A DNA stretch of 64,000 nt from CAZNPA01 sp964575095. GTDB lineage: Bacteria; Pseudomonadota; Alphaproteobacteria; Rickettsiales; SXRF01. This document shows positions 1 to 9,253 of the stretch, piece after piece (position 1 is the first letter of the stretch; every line of letters starts with the position of its first letter). The stretch is taken from the NCBI GenBank assembly GCA_964575095.1, contig CAZNPA010000002.1, forward strand, positions 124,001 to 188,000, written 5' to 3'. The notes beneath the pieces were generated by a model that was given only the letters and a program-made list of their open reading frames with translations, was not told the origin of the DNA and ran no database searches. A program made the translations under genes and the position numbers.

Positions 1-254
1 AGCACCCCTACCTCGTCGATACCATTCCGTCGCAGGACAAGAAGGATCTGCAGGAGGTGGTCGATATCTTCAACACCATCCTCGAGGAGAATCACCGCAA
101 GCTGCTTTTAGCCAAGGAGATCAACCACAAGATCGTTCAGGCGATCACGCAGGTGGTCAAGGAAAGCACGCAGAGCAAAAGCTACGACGGGCAGGGCATC
201 AACGGCTCCGCGCCTTTCGAAACATTGTCGGTAACGCTCAACAGTACCGCGTAG
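1..254 (+). CDS. FlgN-like flagellar export chaperone, C-terminal part (truncated by window edge)
   Basis: An open frame runs from the window edge (codons from base 3) to a TAG stop at 252-254, so only the last 83 or so residues are visible. The visible part is a charged helix (motif 'NHRKLLLAKEINHKIV') followed by a short polar tail ending 'VTLNSTA', as in FlgN-family proteins. FlgN is a cytoplasmic chaperone for the junction proteins FlgK and FlgL, and the next two genes are exactly flgK and flgL. The call rests mainly on this context and the helical tail. It could be another small flagellar protein, because the N-terminal half is outside the window. Confidence 0.6.
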   Translation, partial: HPYLVDTIPSQDKKDLQEVVDIFNTILEENHRKLLLAKEINHKIVQAITQVVKESTQSKSYDGQGINGSAPFETLSVTLNSTA

Positions 255-275
255 CCGGAGCAGGGGGATTGATCC

Positions 276-2990
276 GTGAGTCTTAGCCTTGCATTAAACA
301 CCGCGCTTTCCGGCCTCAACGTCAACCAGCAGGCGCTGGCGGTCTTGTCGCAGAATATCGCCAACGCCAACACGCCGGGCTATAGCCGCAAGATTATCAA
401 CCTGCGGGCGCAGTCAACCGATGGCAACGGCAGCGGCGTCAGCATCGACAGTATCACCCGCCGCGTCAACGAGTTCCTGATCCAGTCGATACGTTCGCAG
501 AATTCGGTGTCCGGACGCGCCAGCATCATCAACGATTTTTCCGGCCGCACGCAGCTGATGCTGGGCAATCCCGGCGCAAACAACAGTCTGAACGCCTATG
601 CCACCGGCTTTTTCAACACCATGCAGTCGTTGGCGCAAACGCCGGAAGATACGTCGCTCAAGGCCAGCACCATCAGTAACGCCGTGACCATGGCGCGGCA
701 CATCAGCGATCTGGCGGGAAACCTACAAGATTTGCGCTTTCAGGCCGACCAGAGCATCAGCTCCTCCATCACCACCATCAACGGCAATCTCAAGCAGATT
801 TATAATTTGAACTCCATCATCACCCAGAACATCTCGCTCGGAAAACCGGTTACCGAACAGCAGGACCAGCGTGACATGCTGCTCAAGGATATTGCAAACT
901 ACATGAACATCGAGACGTTCAACCGTCCCGACGGCGCGATCAACGTCTCGTGCGCCGCCGCCGTCCTTGTCGATGAAGGCCTGTACCAGCTCGCCTACAC
1001 GCCGGCTGCTTCCGCGTCAGCTCTGGCCAACGATACACCGCTGGCACCCATCCTGGCGTATCGCCTCGACAGCGACGGCAACCCTTCCGGCGCCGGCACG
1101 ACGCTGGTTTCCGGCGGTACGAGCTCACAGGTCGTCGGCAGCATCACCAGCGGCCAGATTAAAGGCCTGCTCGATCTGCGCGACAAGCAACTTTCCAGCA
1201 TGTTGCAGCAGCTCGACACCTTCGCCGTCACCCTGCGCGATAAAGTCAACGCCGTCCATAACGCCGGCACCAGCTACCCCGGCACCAATGCCCTGACCGG
1301 CATGCGCGAGGTTTCGCCGCAGGAAACCACCGAATGGACCGGCCGCATGCGTCTGGCCATATTAGGCGCGAGCGGCCAGCCAGTCCTTGCCGGATATTCC
1401 GGCCAGATGCTGACGCCGATGACGCTTGACCTCGGTTCGCTCGACACCGGCAACGGTCCCGGCCAGCCTTCGGTGCAGGGCATCATCAACGAGATCAATC
1501 AGTATTATGGCATCCCGCAGAACAAGGCGCAGGTCGGCAACCTGAACAATATACAGCTTGCCTCCGACGTGAGAAGCCTGCCCGGCTCGCCGCCGATTTT
1601 CAAATTCGATCTCGATCTGGAAAATCTCTCCGCCACCACCTCACACGTCTATGTAACCGGCGTCTCGGTGCTCGACGACACCAGCGCCGCGATGACGGTG
1701 ACGCAAAGTCCGTCCTCGATCGACATCGACGGCAGCAACAGTTTCGTCACGTCGAACGGCAGCGGCATCGTCACCATCAATACCGACGGTGCGCACGGGC
1801 TGGCCAACGGCGATAACATCCTGCTGCCCGACCTCGCCACTCTCACCACCGCCGTCAACCCCGCTGCCGACATCAACGGCATCCCGCTGACCGAGCTCGC
1901 CGGCAAAACTTTTACCATCAGCAACGTCACCTCCACCAGTTTTCAGATCACCGCGACATCGTCCGCCAGCGCCAGCGGTAACGTCGACGCCGTCGGCGGC
2001 ACGTTCATGCCGGAATATTCGGAAGTGGCCGCCGGACAATCGAAACGCACCACCGCCGACGGCATGATCATCACCAGTCTGGCCGCCAACCAGACCTCGG
2101 CCTACTACACGGTCACGGTCGACGTCACCGTCGACGACGGCGATGGCAACATCACGACATCGCAGGTGACCTACCGTGTTGATAATTCGCAAAGCAACCT
2201 CCTCAACAAACGTTACGCTGCCACCGGGGTTACCGACGATGGCGAGTTGCTGCTGCCGACCAGCAACCAGACGCTCGCCCGCGCCATCCTGGTCGATGAG
2301 AACGGTGTTGAGCTGCCCAGAATCAACGGACAGTACCCGTCCACCCGGTCGGGTTTTCTTAAAATTCTCGCCACGAACAGCGCCTATACGGTGGCCATCG
2401 ACAGTTTGGACAGTGCCGATCAGGGTAATGCCGACAGCAGCATTGCCGCCACCAGCCGCGGCTTTTCGCACTATTTCGGCCTCAACAATTTCTTTGATGA
2501 TGACGGCGATCCGGCGATCGCAGGTAGCGCCATCAACCTGCGGGTGACGCAACGCCTGATCGACAACCCCAACCTGATTTCCACCAGCACGCTGAGCCAA
2601 AGCAGAAGCTCCGCAGACGACCCGGTCTATACCTATGAGCACAACATCGGTGACAACGATATCATCCAGCAGATGTACAGCCTCGGTCTGGCAACGACGA
2701 CGTTCGCCGCCGCCGGCGGCCTCGGCGCCACCGTGCAGACTTTCAGCGGCTACGCCAGCCAGATCATCAGCACTGCCGCCGTCAACGCCCTGTCCGCCAA
2801 GAACGACGATGTGAACGCCCAGACCCTGCTCAACGGCTACGATCAGCAGGAAAATTCCATCAGCGGCGTCAATCTAGATCAGGAACTGGGTAATACCGTC
2901 ATCTATCAGAACGCTTACGCCGCGTCGGCGCGTGTCGTCACCGTCGCCAACACGCTGTTCGACGCGCTGCTGCAGGCATTCAATAGTTAA
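276..2990 (+). CDS. flgK: Flagellar hook-associated protein 1 (hook-filament junction)
   Basis: 904 residues, GTG start with a purine-rich site (cagggggatt) just upstream. The N-terminus 'LNTALSGLNVNQQALAVLSQ' followed by 'NIANANTPGYSRK' is the conserved rod/hook-family D0 segment. The C-terminus 'NAYAASARVVTVANTLFDAL' is the matching D0 helix. FlgK forms the first junction ring between hook and filament. It is much longer than enterobacterial FlgK (about 550 residues). The extra length is Thr/Ser/Asp-rich beta-type sequence in the middle, including an 'AHGL..GD' module near residues 480-575 that reappears in FlgE of this window. It lies 17 bases before flgL, so the two are probably co-transcribed. 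Confidence 0.95.
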   Translation: MSLSLALNTALSGLNVNQQALAVLSQNIANANTPGYSRKIINLRAQSTDGNGSGVSIDSITRRVNEFLIQSIRSQNSVSGRASIINDFSGRTQLMLGNPGANNSLNAYATGFFNTMQSLAQTPEDTSLKASTISNAVTMARHISDLAGNLQDLRFQADQSISSSITTINGNLKQIYNLNSIITQNISLGKPVTEQQDQRDMLLKDIANYMNIETFNRPDGAINVSCAAAVLVDEGLYQLAYTPAASASALANDTPLAPILAYRLDSDGNPSGAGTTLVSGGTSSQVVGSITSGQIKGLLDLRDKQLSSMLQQLDTFAVTLRDKVNAVHNAGTSYPGTNALTGMREVSPQETTEWTGRMRLAILGASGQPVLAGYSGQMLTPMTLDLGSLDTGNGPGQPSVQGIINEINQYYGIPQNKAQVGNLNNIQLASDVRSLPGSPPIFKFDLDLENLSATTSHVYVTGVSVLDDTSAAMTVTQSPSSIDIDGSNSFVTSNGSGIVTINTDGAHGLANGDNILLPDLATLTTAVNPAADINGIPLTELAGKTFTISNVTSTSFQITATSSASASGNVDAVGGTFMPEYSEVAAGQSKRTTADGMIITSLAANQTSAYYTVTVDVTVDDGDGNITTSQVTYRVDNSQSNLLNKRYAATGVTDDGELLLPTSNQTLARAILVDENGVELPRINGQYPSTRSGFLKILATNSAYTVAIDSLDSADQGNADSSIAATSRGFSHYFGLNNFFDDDGDPAIAGSAINLRVTQRLIDNPNLISTSTLSQSRSSADDPVYTYEHNIGDNDIIQQMYSLGLATTTFAAAGGLGATVQTFSGYASQIISTAAVNALSAKNDDVNAQTLLNGYDQQENSISGVNLDQELGNTVIYQNAYAASARVVTVANTLFDALLQAFNS

Positions 2991-3007
2991 AACCGGAAGG
3001 GAACGTT

Positions 3008-3940
3008 ATGACCGTGGACCGCATCAGCAGCTACAATCTCGTACAGAGCACGCTGATTAACGTCGGCAAGGCGCAGGCTGAACTCGCGAACCAGCAGATT
3101 CAGCTTTCCAGCGGGTTCAAATCCCAGGATTTCGCCGGCATCTCAGGCCAGGCGGTGCAATATTTGCAGTTGCAGGACAAGCTCGCGCGTACGGACAACT
3201 ATATAAGCAACAACACGCTCATCAAGCCCCGCCTTGATACCACCAGCACCATACTCGATCAGGTCATTAACACCGCCACCAGCCTGCAGAATATTATCTC
3301 ACAGCACATAGGCGATACGGAAGACACAGGCGGCGGCGCCGTCTTCGACACGCAGCTGCATAATTTGTGGCAAACGCTGATCAGCCAGCTCAATACCACG
3401 CTGGAAGGGCGCTACCTGTTCAGTGGCAGCGCCACCTCGACACCCGCTGTCGATGCTAATAACTTCCCGACTTTACTGGATCCGGATACGCCGACGCCCG
3501 ATGACGGCTACTACCTTGGCAACCAGAACGACCTTACCGTCCGCGCCAGCGACAGCGTGCAGTTCACCTACAACGTACGCGCCGATGCGCCTGGGTTCCA
3601 GAAAATCTTCGCCGGACTGGCCATGGCGCAGCTGGGTGACAGCCTTCCCGGCGACGCCGGCGATGCCAAGATGGCGATTGCCGAAGATCTGGTGCAGGCG
3701 GGGTTGAAAGAAGTGATCACCATACGGGCGCAGGTGCATGCGAATTCGGTCGCATTGAATAACATCAATAGCGATCTGGGCGCCCAGACTGCTTATTTTA
3801 ATGGGGTCAGGGACAACCTTGTCAATACCGATCTGGTCTCCGTATCGACGCAGGTGGCGGTCAATCAGGGCATATTGCAGGCATCATTTCAGGCCTTTGC
3901 CCGCATTACTTCCTTGCAGCTTTCGAATTTTTTACGCTAA
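3008..3940 (+). CDS. flgL: Flagellar hook-associated protein 3 (junction to filament)
   Basis: 310 residues, ATG start behind 'aaggga'. The N-terminal region 'KAQAELANQQIQLSSGFKSQ' is the flagellin-like D0/D1 helix typical of FlgL. The C-terminal helix 'NQGILQASFQAFARITSLQL' packs against it in the family. FlgL forms the second junction ring on which the flagellin filament grows. The length is normal for the family (about 300-320). It follows flgK by 17 bases and precedes fliW, a usual arrangement of filament-assembly genes. Confidence 0.93.
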   Translation: MTVDRISSYNLVQSTLINVGKAQAELANQQIQLSSGFKSQDFAGISGQAVQYLQLQDKLARTDNYISNNTLIKPRLDTTSTILDQVINTATSLQNIISQHIGDTEDTGGGAVFDTQLHNLWQTLISQLNTTLEGRYLFSGSATSTPAVDANNFPTLLDPDTPTPDDGYYLGNQNDLTVRASDSVQFTYNVRADAPGFQKIFAGLAMAQLGDSLPGDAGDAKMAIAEDLVQAGLKEVITIRAQVHANSVALNNINSDLGAQTAYFNGVRDNLVNTDLVSVSTQVAVNQGILQASFQAFARITSLQLSNFLR

Positions 3941-3978
3941 ATTAGGACTCGTGGTATAGTATAAGGCAAAGGTATCGC

Positions 3979-4458
3979 ATGTTACATCCTCAGGCACCGG
4001 CTAGCGGCAATACGCTCCCTTTAGGGGTGGCGCAGGTCGTGCAATCACGCTTCGGCGATATCAGCGTTGATACCAGCAAAGCGCTGGTGTTTCCGCACGG
4101 GTTATTGGGATTGCCGGATAAACTGAATTATGTGCTGGCCGGTTTCCCCAGCGAAAAGATGAAACAGTTCATGCTGCTGCAGTCGCTGGACGACAAGGCG
4201 CTGTCGTTCATCACTCTGCCGGTGGCGGCGGAAAACCCAATCCTGATTGCTGACGATATCAAGGCCGCCTGCCGTGAACTGCAAATCACCGAAACGAATC
4301 TTGGGTTGCTGCTGGTTGTAACCGTGCACCGTTCGCCGGGCACGGTAAAACTTTCGGTCAACGCCCGCGCGCCGATACTGATTGACGGCGCCCGCAGGCT
4401 GGGCGTGCAGCATGTCTTCCAGAACGACCGCTACAGCGTTCAGCACATGCTGAGTTAA
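3979..4458 (+). CDS. fliW: Flagellar assembly factor FliW
   Basis: 159 residues, standard length for FliW. Diagnostic segments are 'ALVFPHGLLGLPDKLNYVL' near the N-terminus and 'VNARAPILIDGARRLGVQ' near the C-terminus. In characterised species FliW binds flagellin and antagonises the RNA-binding regulator CsrA, so that flagellin translation follows filament export. No csrA is in this window. The short gap before it (3941-3978) contains 'gtatagtata', a possible -10-like sequence, but I would not assign a promoter on that alone. Confidence 0.92.
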   Translation: MLHPQAPASGNTLPLGVAQVVQSRFGDISVDTSKALVFPHGLLGLPDKLNYVLAGFPSEKMKQFMLLQSLDDKALSFITLPVAAENPILIADDIKAACRELQITETNLGLLLVVTVHRSPGTVKLSVNARAPILIDGARRLGVQHVFQNDRYSVQHMLS

Positions 4459-4466
4459 ACAGCTCC

Positions 4467-6071
4467 ATGCAAACCGCCGCTGATTTATTTGCCCGGTATC
4501 GCGAGGCGGAAAAACTGCTCGCCGCCGGTGACCTGCAAAAAGCTGCCGGCCTTACTCAGGAAATACTCAGCGCCGACCCCGGCTTTGCCTACGGCTACCA
4601 TCTTATGGCGTCGTGCTTCCGCGTCACCGGCGATCTCAATCAGGCGACCGCGTTTGCTGAAATGGCGGTTGCGCGTGCGCCGGAAGTCGCCCTGTTTCAT
4701 ATGGCGTTGGGGCAGATACGCATCATACAGAAAGATTGGAAAGCAGCGACGGCCGACTTTAAAAGAGCGCACCAGATCGAACCGCGCCATCCGATGCATC
4801 TGCTGCTGCTGGCGCATGCGCAGGCAGAGCAGGGCAACTACCTGGAGGCATTGAAATTATGCGACCGCGCCCGTGCCTGCGCCGATATCCCCCTGGTTGA
4901 TGAATACGAAGGCGGTTTCCGGATGAGTCTTGGCGATTACGCCGCCGCTGAGAATTTTTTCGACCGGCTGATCGAGCGCGAGCCGAAGAGCGAGAAAGGC
5001 TATGCTCACAAAGCTGAGCTGTTTCTCCGTCTGGGCCGCCATGAAGACGCCGAGGAATACTTCATTAAGGCCCTCGGCATCAATCCGAAATCCTATGAAG
5101 TCCTGCAGGGCATGTCGCTGGTCCATTTTCATCGCCAGAAATTGCCCGAAGCCGCCGCTTTTGCCGCGCAAGCGGTGGCGATCAATCCGTTCGAATGGAA
5201 AAGCGCGATGCTGCTCGGAGAATTATGGCTGATAGACCGTAAATATGCTGCCGCTGAGCAAATGCTGAAAAAAGTATTGCTCCAGTGTCCCGACGACGTT
5301 CGCGCCAGACGCCATTTAATCACCGCCCTACTCGGGCAGCAGAAGAAAGACGAAGTCAGAGAGATGGTGAAGCAGGTATTAGCGAAAAAACCGGACGATC
5401 CGATCCTCAAATATTTCGACGCCATGCTCAACGGCGAACACCTCAATACCGCGCCGCCGGAATATGTCGCTGGCCTGTTCGACAGTTACGCGGATGCCTT
5501 CGACGGACATTTGCAGCTTCTGCAATATAACGTGCCGGTGGAAATAGCCGCTTTGCTACGACATTTAAATGCCGGAAGAACTGATTTGAGCTTGCTCGAT
5601 CTGGGTTGCGGCACCGGCAAGATGGCCGAAGCCTGCAAGGAGTTCACCGGTCTTCGCGTCGGCGTCGATCTGGCGCCGAAGATGCTGGAGAAATCCAAGA
5701 ACAAGCAGATCTATGACAGTCTGCATCATGCCGACATCGTGCAGTTCATGCGGGCAAGCGATCGCCGTTTCGATCTTATCACCGCCGCCGACGTTTTAGT
5801 TTATGTCGGCGATCTGGCGGGGACCATGCAAGCAGTGCGGCGGATGATGAATAACGAAAGCCTGTTCGCATTTTCTATTGAGAGTGAAGACGGAGACGGC
5901 TTCCATCTCCATCCCACCGGCCGTTACAGCCATTCGCTGAATTATGTGCAGAAAACTGCGAGCGATGCGGGACTGGTGTTGGTAACGCGACAGGACGTCG
6001 TATTGCGTATGGAAAATCAGGAACCGGTCGCCGGGTCGTTATTGATATTCAAAAAAACGCAAGTCAACTAA
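4467..6071 (+). CDS. TPR-repeat protein fused to a class I SAM methyltransferase
   Basis: 534 residues. About residues 1-310 are tandem tetratricopeptide-like helices (e.g. 'AYGYHLMASCFRVTGDLNQA', 'KSEKGYAHKAELFLRLGR'). About 370-530 are a Rossmann methyltransferase with motif I 'LLDLGCGTGKMAE' and the following acidic 'VGVDLAPKML'. The fold indicates S-adenosylmethionine-dependent methylation with the TPR part recruiting a protein partner. It starts 8 bases after fliW and sits just before the flagellin methylase fliB, so a role in modifying flagellin or another surface component is plausible but inferred. The substrate cannot be read from the sequence. Confidence 0.8.
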   Translation: MQTAADLFARYREAEKLLAAGDLQKAAGLTQEILSADPGFAYGYHLMASCFRVTGDLNQATAFAEMAVARAPEVALFHMALGQIRIIQKDWKAATADFKRAHQIEPRHPMHLLLLAHAQAEQGNYLEALKLCDRARACADIPLVDEYEGGFRMSLGDYAAAENFFDRLIEREPKSEKGYAHKAELFLRLGRHEDAEEYFIKALGINPKSYEVLQGMSLVHFHRQKLPEAAAFAAQAVAINPFEWKSAMLLGELWLIDRKYAAAEQMLKKVLLQCPDDVRARRHLITALLGQQKKDEVREMVKQVLAKKPDDPILKYFDAMLNGEHLNTAPPEYVAGLFDSYADAFDGHLQLLQYNVPVEIAALLRHLNAGRTDLSLLDLGCGTGKMAEACKEFTGLRVGVDLAPKMLEKSKNKQIYDSLHHADIVQFMRASDRRFDLITAADVLVYVGDLAGTMQAVRRMMNNESLFAFSIESEDGDGFHLHPTGRYSHSLNYVQKTASDAGLVLVTRQDVVLRMENQEPVAGSLLIFKKTQVN

Positions 6072-6081
6072 GTGCATCACT

Positions 6082-7260
6082 ATGACCACCGTTCAACGCG
6101 CGCAGGCGCTCTCGCAGTTTTCCTGCCTGGGCGATAAATGCCCCGACACCTGCTGCCACGGCTGGTCGATGCAGGTGGATCCGCCCACGCTCGCGCGTTA
6201 TAAAAAGTCCGCGCCGGAATTGCTGGATGCGGTGGAGCCGGAGCAGGGCGCCGACAATTACATCATGAAGAAAGATCCGGCCAGTCTCTATTGCGTCAAG
6301 CTGGAAAACGGCCTGTGCGGCATCCAGAAAAAATATGGCGATGCATTCTTGAGCGACGCCTGCCATTTTTATCCGCGCGTGACGCGCCGCCTGGGCGATA
6401 CGGTGCTCATGACCGCCACCGTCTCGTGCCCGGAGATCGCGCGGCTGATGCTTACGGAAGAAAACCCCGCAGCGTTTGCAGCGGCGGAATACAGCCGTTT
6501 GCCGGTGTCGATGAAAGATTATCTGCCGGCGGAATTGACCGACGAAGAGGCGCTGGCGATACACCGCGCATTTATCGATGCGGTGGACGACGACGCAGTT
6601 CCAGCCGAGCGCGTTTTTTTGCGCATCGCTCACGCCACCCGCGTGCTGGAAATGTTCGACAAGAAAGAATGGCCGCAGGTGGCGCCTCTTTATTTGAGGC
6701 TGGCGGACGGCTTGATGCCGGCGGCGGAGCATAATCCCGCCGATCCGTTTAACGTGTTGCACGCGCTTGCCGGGCTCATCGTCGCTTCGCATAAACCGAT
6801 GAGCGCGCGCCTGCAACAAACCATCGGCGACATGGAAAAAGCGTTGTGCGTAAAACTGGATTGGCAAAATGTGCTGATCTCGGCCGATGAAAAAAGTGCT
6901 GATGCGTACCAGCGGCTGAAAACAGTATGGCGGAATGAAACAGCACAACATTTAGATAAAATTTTACGAAAAATGTTGAAGATGCAATTGTCGCTGGCAT
7001 TACATCCGTTTGCCGGCCTTGGGGAAAATTTTTCCGAGCGCGTGACAATTATCGGCGTACGATTTGCCACGTTTAAACTTGCGCTCATGTGCGCCTGTGA
7101 TATAAATGATAAGGCGTCCCGCGAAGAATCCGCGGTGCGTATCGCGCAGAGTCTGGCGCGTTTCCTCGATCACCTCGGCGATGCAACCTTCTCGTTGCAG
7201 ATATATAATGAGACCGGGTGGGTCAAGGAAACCAGAATGCGCGGTTTACTGGAAGCCTGA
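6082..7260 (+). CDS. fliB: Flagellin lysine-N-methylase, FliB family
   Basis: 392 residues. The family's cysteine signature is visible: 'FSCLGDKCPDTCCHGWSM' near the N-terminus, then 'LCGIQKKYGDAFLSDACHFY' followed by Pro-Arg. FliB proteins methylate lysine side chains of flagellin, probably through a cysteine-bound metal cofactor. Its position directly upstream of the flagellin gene supports the assignment. It follows the TPR-methyltransferase by 10 bases. The start chosen is the ATG at 6082, where the conserved region begins about 10 residues in. The methylation target being the neighbouring flagellin is inference from context. Confidence 0.85.
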   Translation: MTTVQRAQALSQFSCLGDKCPDTCCHGWSMQVDPPTLARYKKSAPELLDAVEPEQGADNYIMKKDPASLYCVKLENGLCGIQKKYGDAFLSDACHFYPRVTRRLGDTVLMTATVSCPEIARLMLTEENPAAFAAAEYSRLPVSMKDYLPAELTDEEALAIHRAFIDAVDDDAVPAERVFLRIAHATRVLEMFDKKEWPQVAPLYLRLADGLMPAAEHNPADPFNVLHALAGLIVASHKPMSARLQQTIGDMEKALCVKLDWQNVLISADEKSADAYQRLKTVWRNETAQHLDKILRKMLKMQLSLALHPFAGLGENFSERVTIIGVRFATFKLALMCACDINDKASREESAVRIAQSLARFLDHLGDATFSLQIYNETGWVKETRMRGLLEA

Positions 7261-7427
7261 ATAAAACAGGACGGATACAAAAAACATCACTAGGTTCTGA
7301 TGCCGTTAACGGTAAGTTAACCATTAGCCCTTATGATCGGTATTTAATAGTGGCTCCATCACTACCTGCCACATTCGGTGAAAGCATGTAGCTTTCGTGA
7401 GTTTTAACCATCCATGTAGGAGATTTT
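7261..7427 (+). promoter_or_regulatory. Flagellin gene leader/promoter region
   Basis: This 167-base gap between fliB and fliC is AT-rich and must hold the flagellin promoter unless fliC is read through from fliB. It contains 'gccgttaa' at 7302-7309, one base from the sigma-28 -10 element GCCGATAA, but no convincing matching -35. The flagellin ribosome site 'aggaga' lies at 7418-7423. Its GGA could also be a CsrA contact, as expected in FliW/CsrA systems. Both points are tentative. Confidence 0.35.
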
Positions 7428-9191
7428 ATGGCTATCAATTCCATTAATACAAATATCGCTGCCTATTTTGCTCAGCAAAATATCGGCAACGCCTCGGGTC
7501 TGGCGGCCGCTTCGGTTGCCCGTCTTTCGAGCGGTAACCGTATCGTGCAAGCGTCCGACGACGTGACGGCGCTCGCCATTGGTACCGCCCTCCAAACCCA
7601 GCTCAGCGCGATCAGAACCGCCCAGACCAACGCCGCGCAGGGCAGCTCGCTCCTGCAGGTGGCCGACGGCGCTGTGGCGCAGATCATCGCCATTCTGCAA
7701 CAGCAGCAATCCATTGCCAACCAGTCGCAATCCGGTTCGCTGACCGACACCAACCGCGGCTTCCTCCAGACGCAGTTCGCAAAACTGACGGCGCAGATCG
7801 ACGCTATCGCCAACGGCACGACGTTCAACGGCGTGTCCTTGATCGACGGCTCGCTTGCCACCGGTGGTGGTGGCGCCAGCTCGATCAGGAGCGCCAATAT
7901 CGGTGCTGCTACCGCTGCTGCCGTAGTGACCGGGACTACTCCTGGAACCGACGTGCTCGGATTCTCCAGCTTCAAAAATACCGCCGCTGCCGACAATGAC
8001 ATCGCTTTCGTCGGTGACCTCTCTAAAGGTATATGGGGCGTAAGTGATTCCGGCGTTGCCAACACCTTTATCATCAGCTTTGCTATCAACAGCCAGACGT
8101 ATCAGGGCCAGTGGGTAGCCGGTACCGATGCCGATGTTGATCTCGTAAGCACCGATGGCAAAGCTACGCTTGTTCTGGATATGAACGCTTCTTCCACGCT
8201 GGATCCTGCCGCCGCATCCTATGCGGACGTCAACGACTTAAAGGATCAGTTGGAAACCTTCTTCAGCGACGCTACCGCTTATGCCATCCATAAGGTAGCG
8301 ACGACCTTTGCCAAGGACGCCAATAATAACGACATAGCCGGATCGGCTATTCGCTTACTGGATACGGCGGGCGGGGTGCTTGACGGGTTCAGCGGCACCA
8401 ACGTTAAGATCCAGTCGGCGTTATTCAGCGGCGCGAGTCTGCCGGCGATTTCGACCTTCTCGGCTGTAAACTTCGGTACCAACACCATATTCTCCGTGTT
8501 GGTCAACGGCGTGAAGTACAGTCAGGACAGCTCCATCGCGACCTATGGCGCCGGTGCGACCACACTCGCTCTCTTCCAGAACGTCGGTCCCACGGCGACT
8601 GGGGGCACCGTTGCTCTTGGCACGGCGGGCCATCTCTACCTGTTTAAGAACGGCGATTCTTTCTCGAAAGAGTATATCGACATTACCTTCACCGGCGTTA
8701 TTTCCAACGCTCTCAGGGTCGATACGGCAGCTAACGTCCAGAAGGTCGCTGATGCCTTGAATACGGCCTTCTCCGGTAGCGCTACCGGCGGTTCGGGCGG
8801 TCTCAACTTCCAGTTGGGCACGACTTCGGATTCGATCATCAACGTCACCCTGGCCAGCGCGCGAGCAAGCGCCCTGTTCAACGGTGCATCGCTTGACGTA
8901 TCGACGGCCGGTGGCGCCGCCACGGCTGCAACCGCGGTTACTAGCGCGATCAACCTTGCGACGGCGTCACGCGCCACTATCGGTGCGTACGAACAGCAGG
9001 TCGGGTTCGCTACCGCTACGTTGCAAAGCAGTGCACAGAACGTCGCTGCCGCAGCAAGCGCTCAGCTCGATACTGACATCGCGCTGGAATCCACCGCCTA
9101 TGCGACCAATCAGGTCAAGCTACAGGCTGGTATCTCTGTGTTGGCTCAGGCCAACCAGCAGCTGCAAGCTCTGTTGAAACTGATCGGTTAA
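7428..9191 (+). CDS. fliC: Flagellin, major filament protein
   Basis: 587 residues. The N-terminal D0/D1 region has the flagellin hallmark 'VARLSSGNRIVQASDDVTAL'. The C-terminal D0 helix reads 'VKLQAGISVLAQANQQLQAL'. Between them lies a long Ala/Thr/Gly-rich, surface-exposed segment (about residues 150-490), making this flagellin larger than many alphaproteobacterial ones. The ATG at 7428 is preceded by a good 'aggaga'. A GC-rich hairpin follows the stop. It is flanked by fliB (modification) and a FlaG-like gene (filament length), with cap and chaperone genes fliD and fliS downstream. Confidence 0.95.
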   Translation: MAINSINTNIAAYFAQQNIGNASGLAAASVARLSSGNRIVQASDDVTALAIGTALQTQLSAIRTAQTNAAQGSSLLQVADGAVAQIIAILQQQQSIANQSQSGSLTDTNRGFLQTQFAKLTAQIDAIANGTTFNGVSLIDGSLATGGGGASSIRSANIGAATAAAVVTGTTPGTDVLGFSSFKNTAAADNDIAFVGDLSKGIWGVSDSGVANTFIISFAINSQTYQGQWVAGTDADVDLVSTDGKATLVLDMNASSTLDPAAASYADVNDLKDQLETFFSDATAYAIHKVATTFAKDANNNDIAGSAIRLLDTAGGVLDGFSGTNVKIQSALFSGASLPAISTFSAVNFGTNTIFSVLVNGVKYSQDSSIATYGAGATTLALFQNVGPTATGGTVALGTAGHLYLFKNGDSFSKEYIDITFTGVISNALRVDTAANVQKVADALNTAFSGSATGGSGGLNFQLGTTSDSIINVTLASARASALFNGASLDVSTAGGAATAATAVTSAINLATASRATIGAYEQQVGFATATLQSSAQNVAAAASAQLDTDIALESTAYATNQVKLQAGISVLAQANQQLQALLKLIG

Positions 9192-9209
9192 TTAGGATTT
9201 TAGGAAAAT

Positions 9210-9235
9210 CCGGGGTGGGAAGGTTCCCACCCCGG
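9210..9235 (+). terminator. GC-rich hairpin after fliC
   Basis: Bases 9210-9221 and 9224-9235 are perfect inverted complements (12 bp, ccggggtgggaa / ttcccaccccgg) in the 62-base gap between fliC and the FlaG-like gene. There is no T-run after it, and 'aaggagga' for the next gene starts soon afterwards. It is therefore more likely an attenuator or mRNA 3'-end stabiliser, lowering downstream expression relative to flagellin, than a simple terminator. Confidence 0.5.
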
Positions 9236-9253
9236 GCAACCTAAGGAGGATTT

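Noticed and set aside
1780..2000. Phage-tail-like 'AHGL..GD' segment as a sign of a prophage
   Set aside because: It lies inside intact FlgK and FlgE proteins with normal flagellar termini; no phage genes surround it.
1641..2642. 333-residue open frame on the minus strand inside flgK
   Set aside because: Same effect as in flgE: antisense of a Thr/Asp/Gly-rich structural gene with few stops; flgK itself is unmistakable.
6064..6951. 295-residue minus-strand frame opposite fliB
   Set aside because: Antisense shadow; the FliB cysteine signature and start lie on the plus strand.
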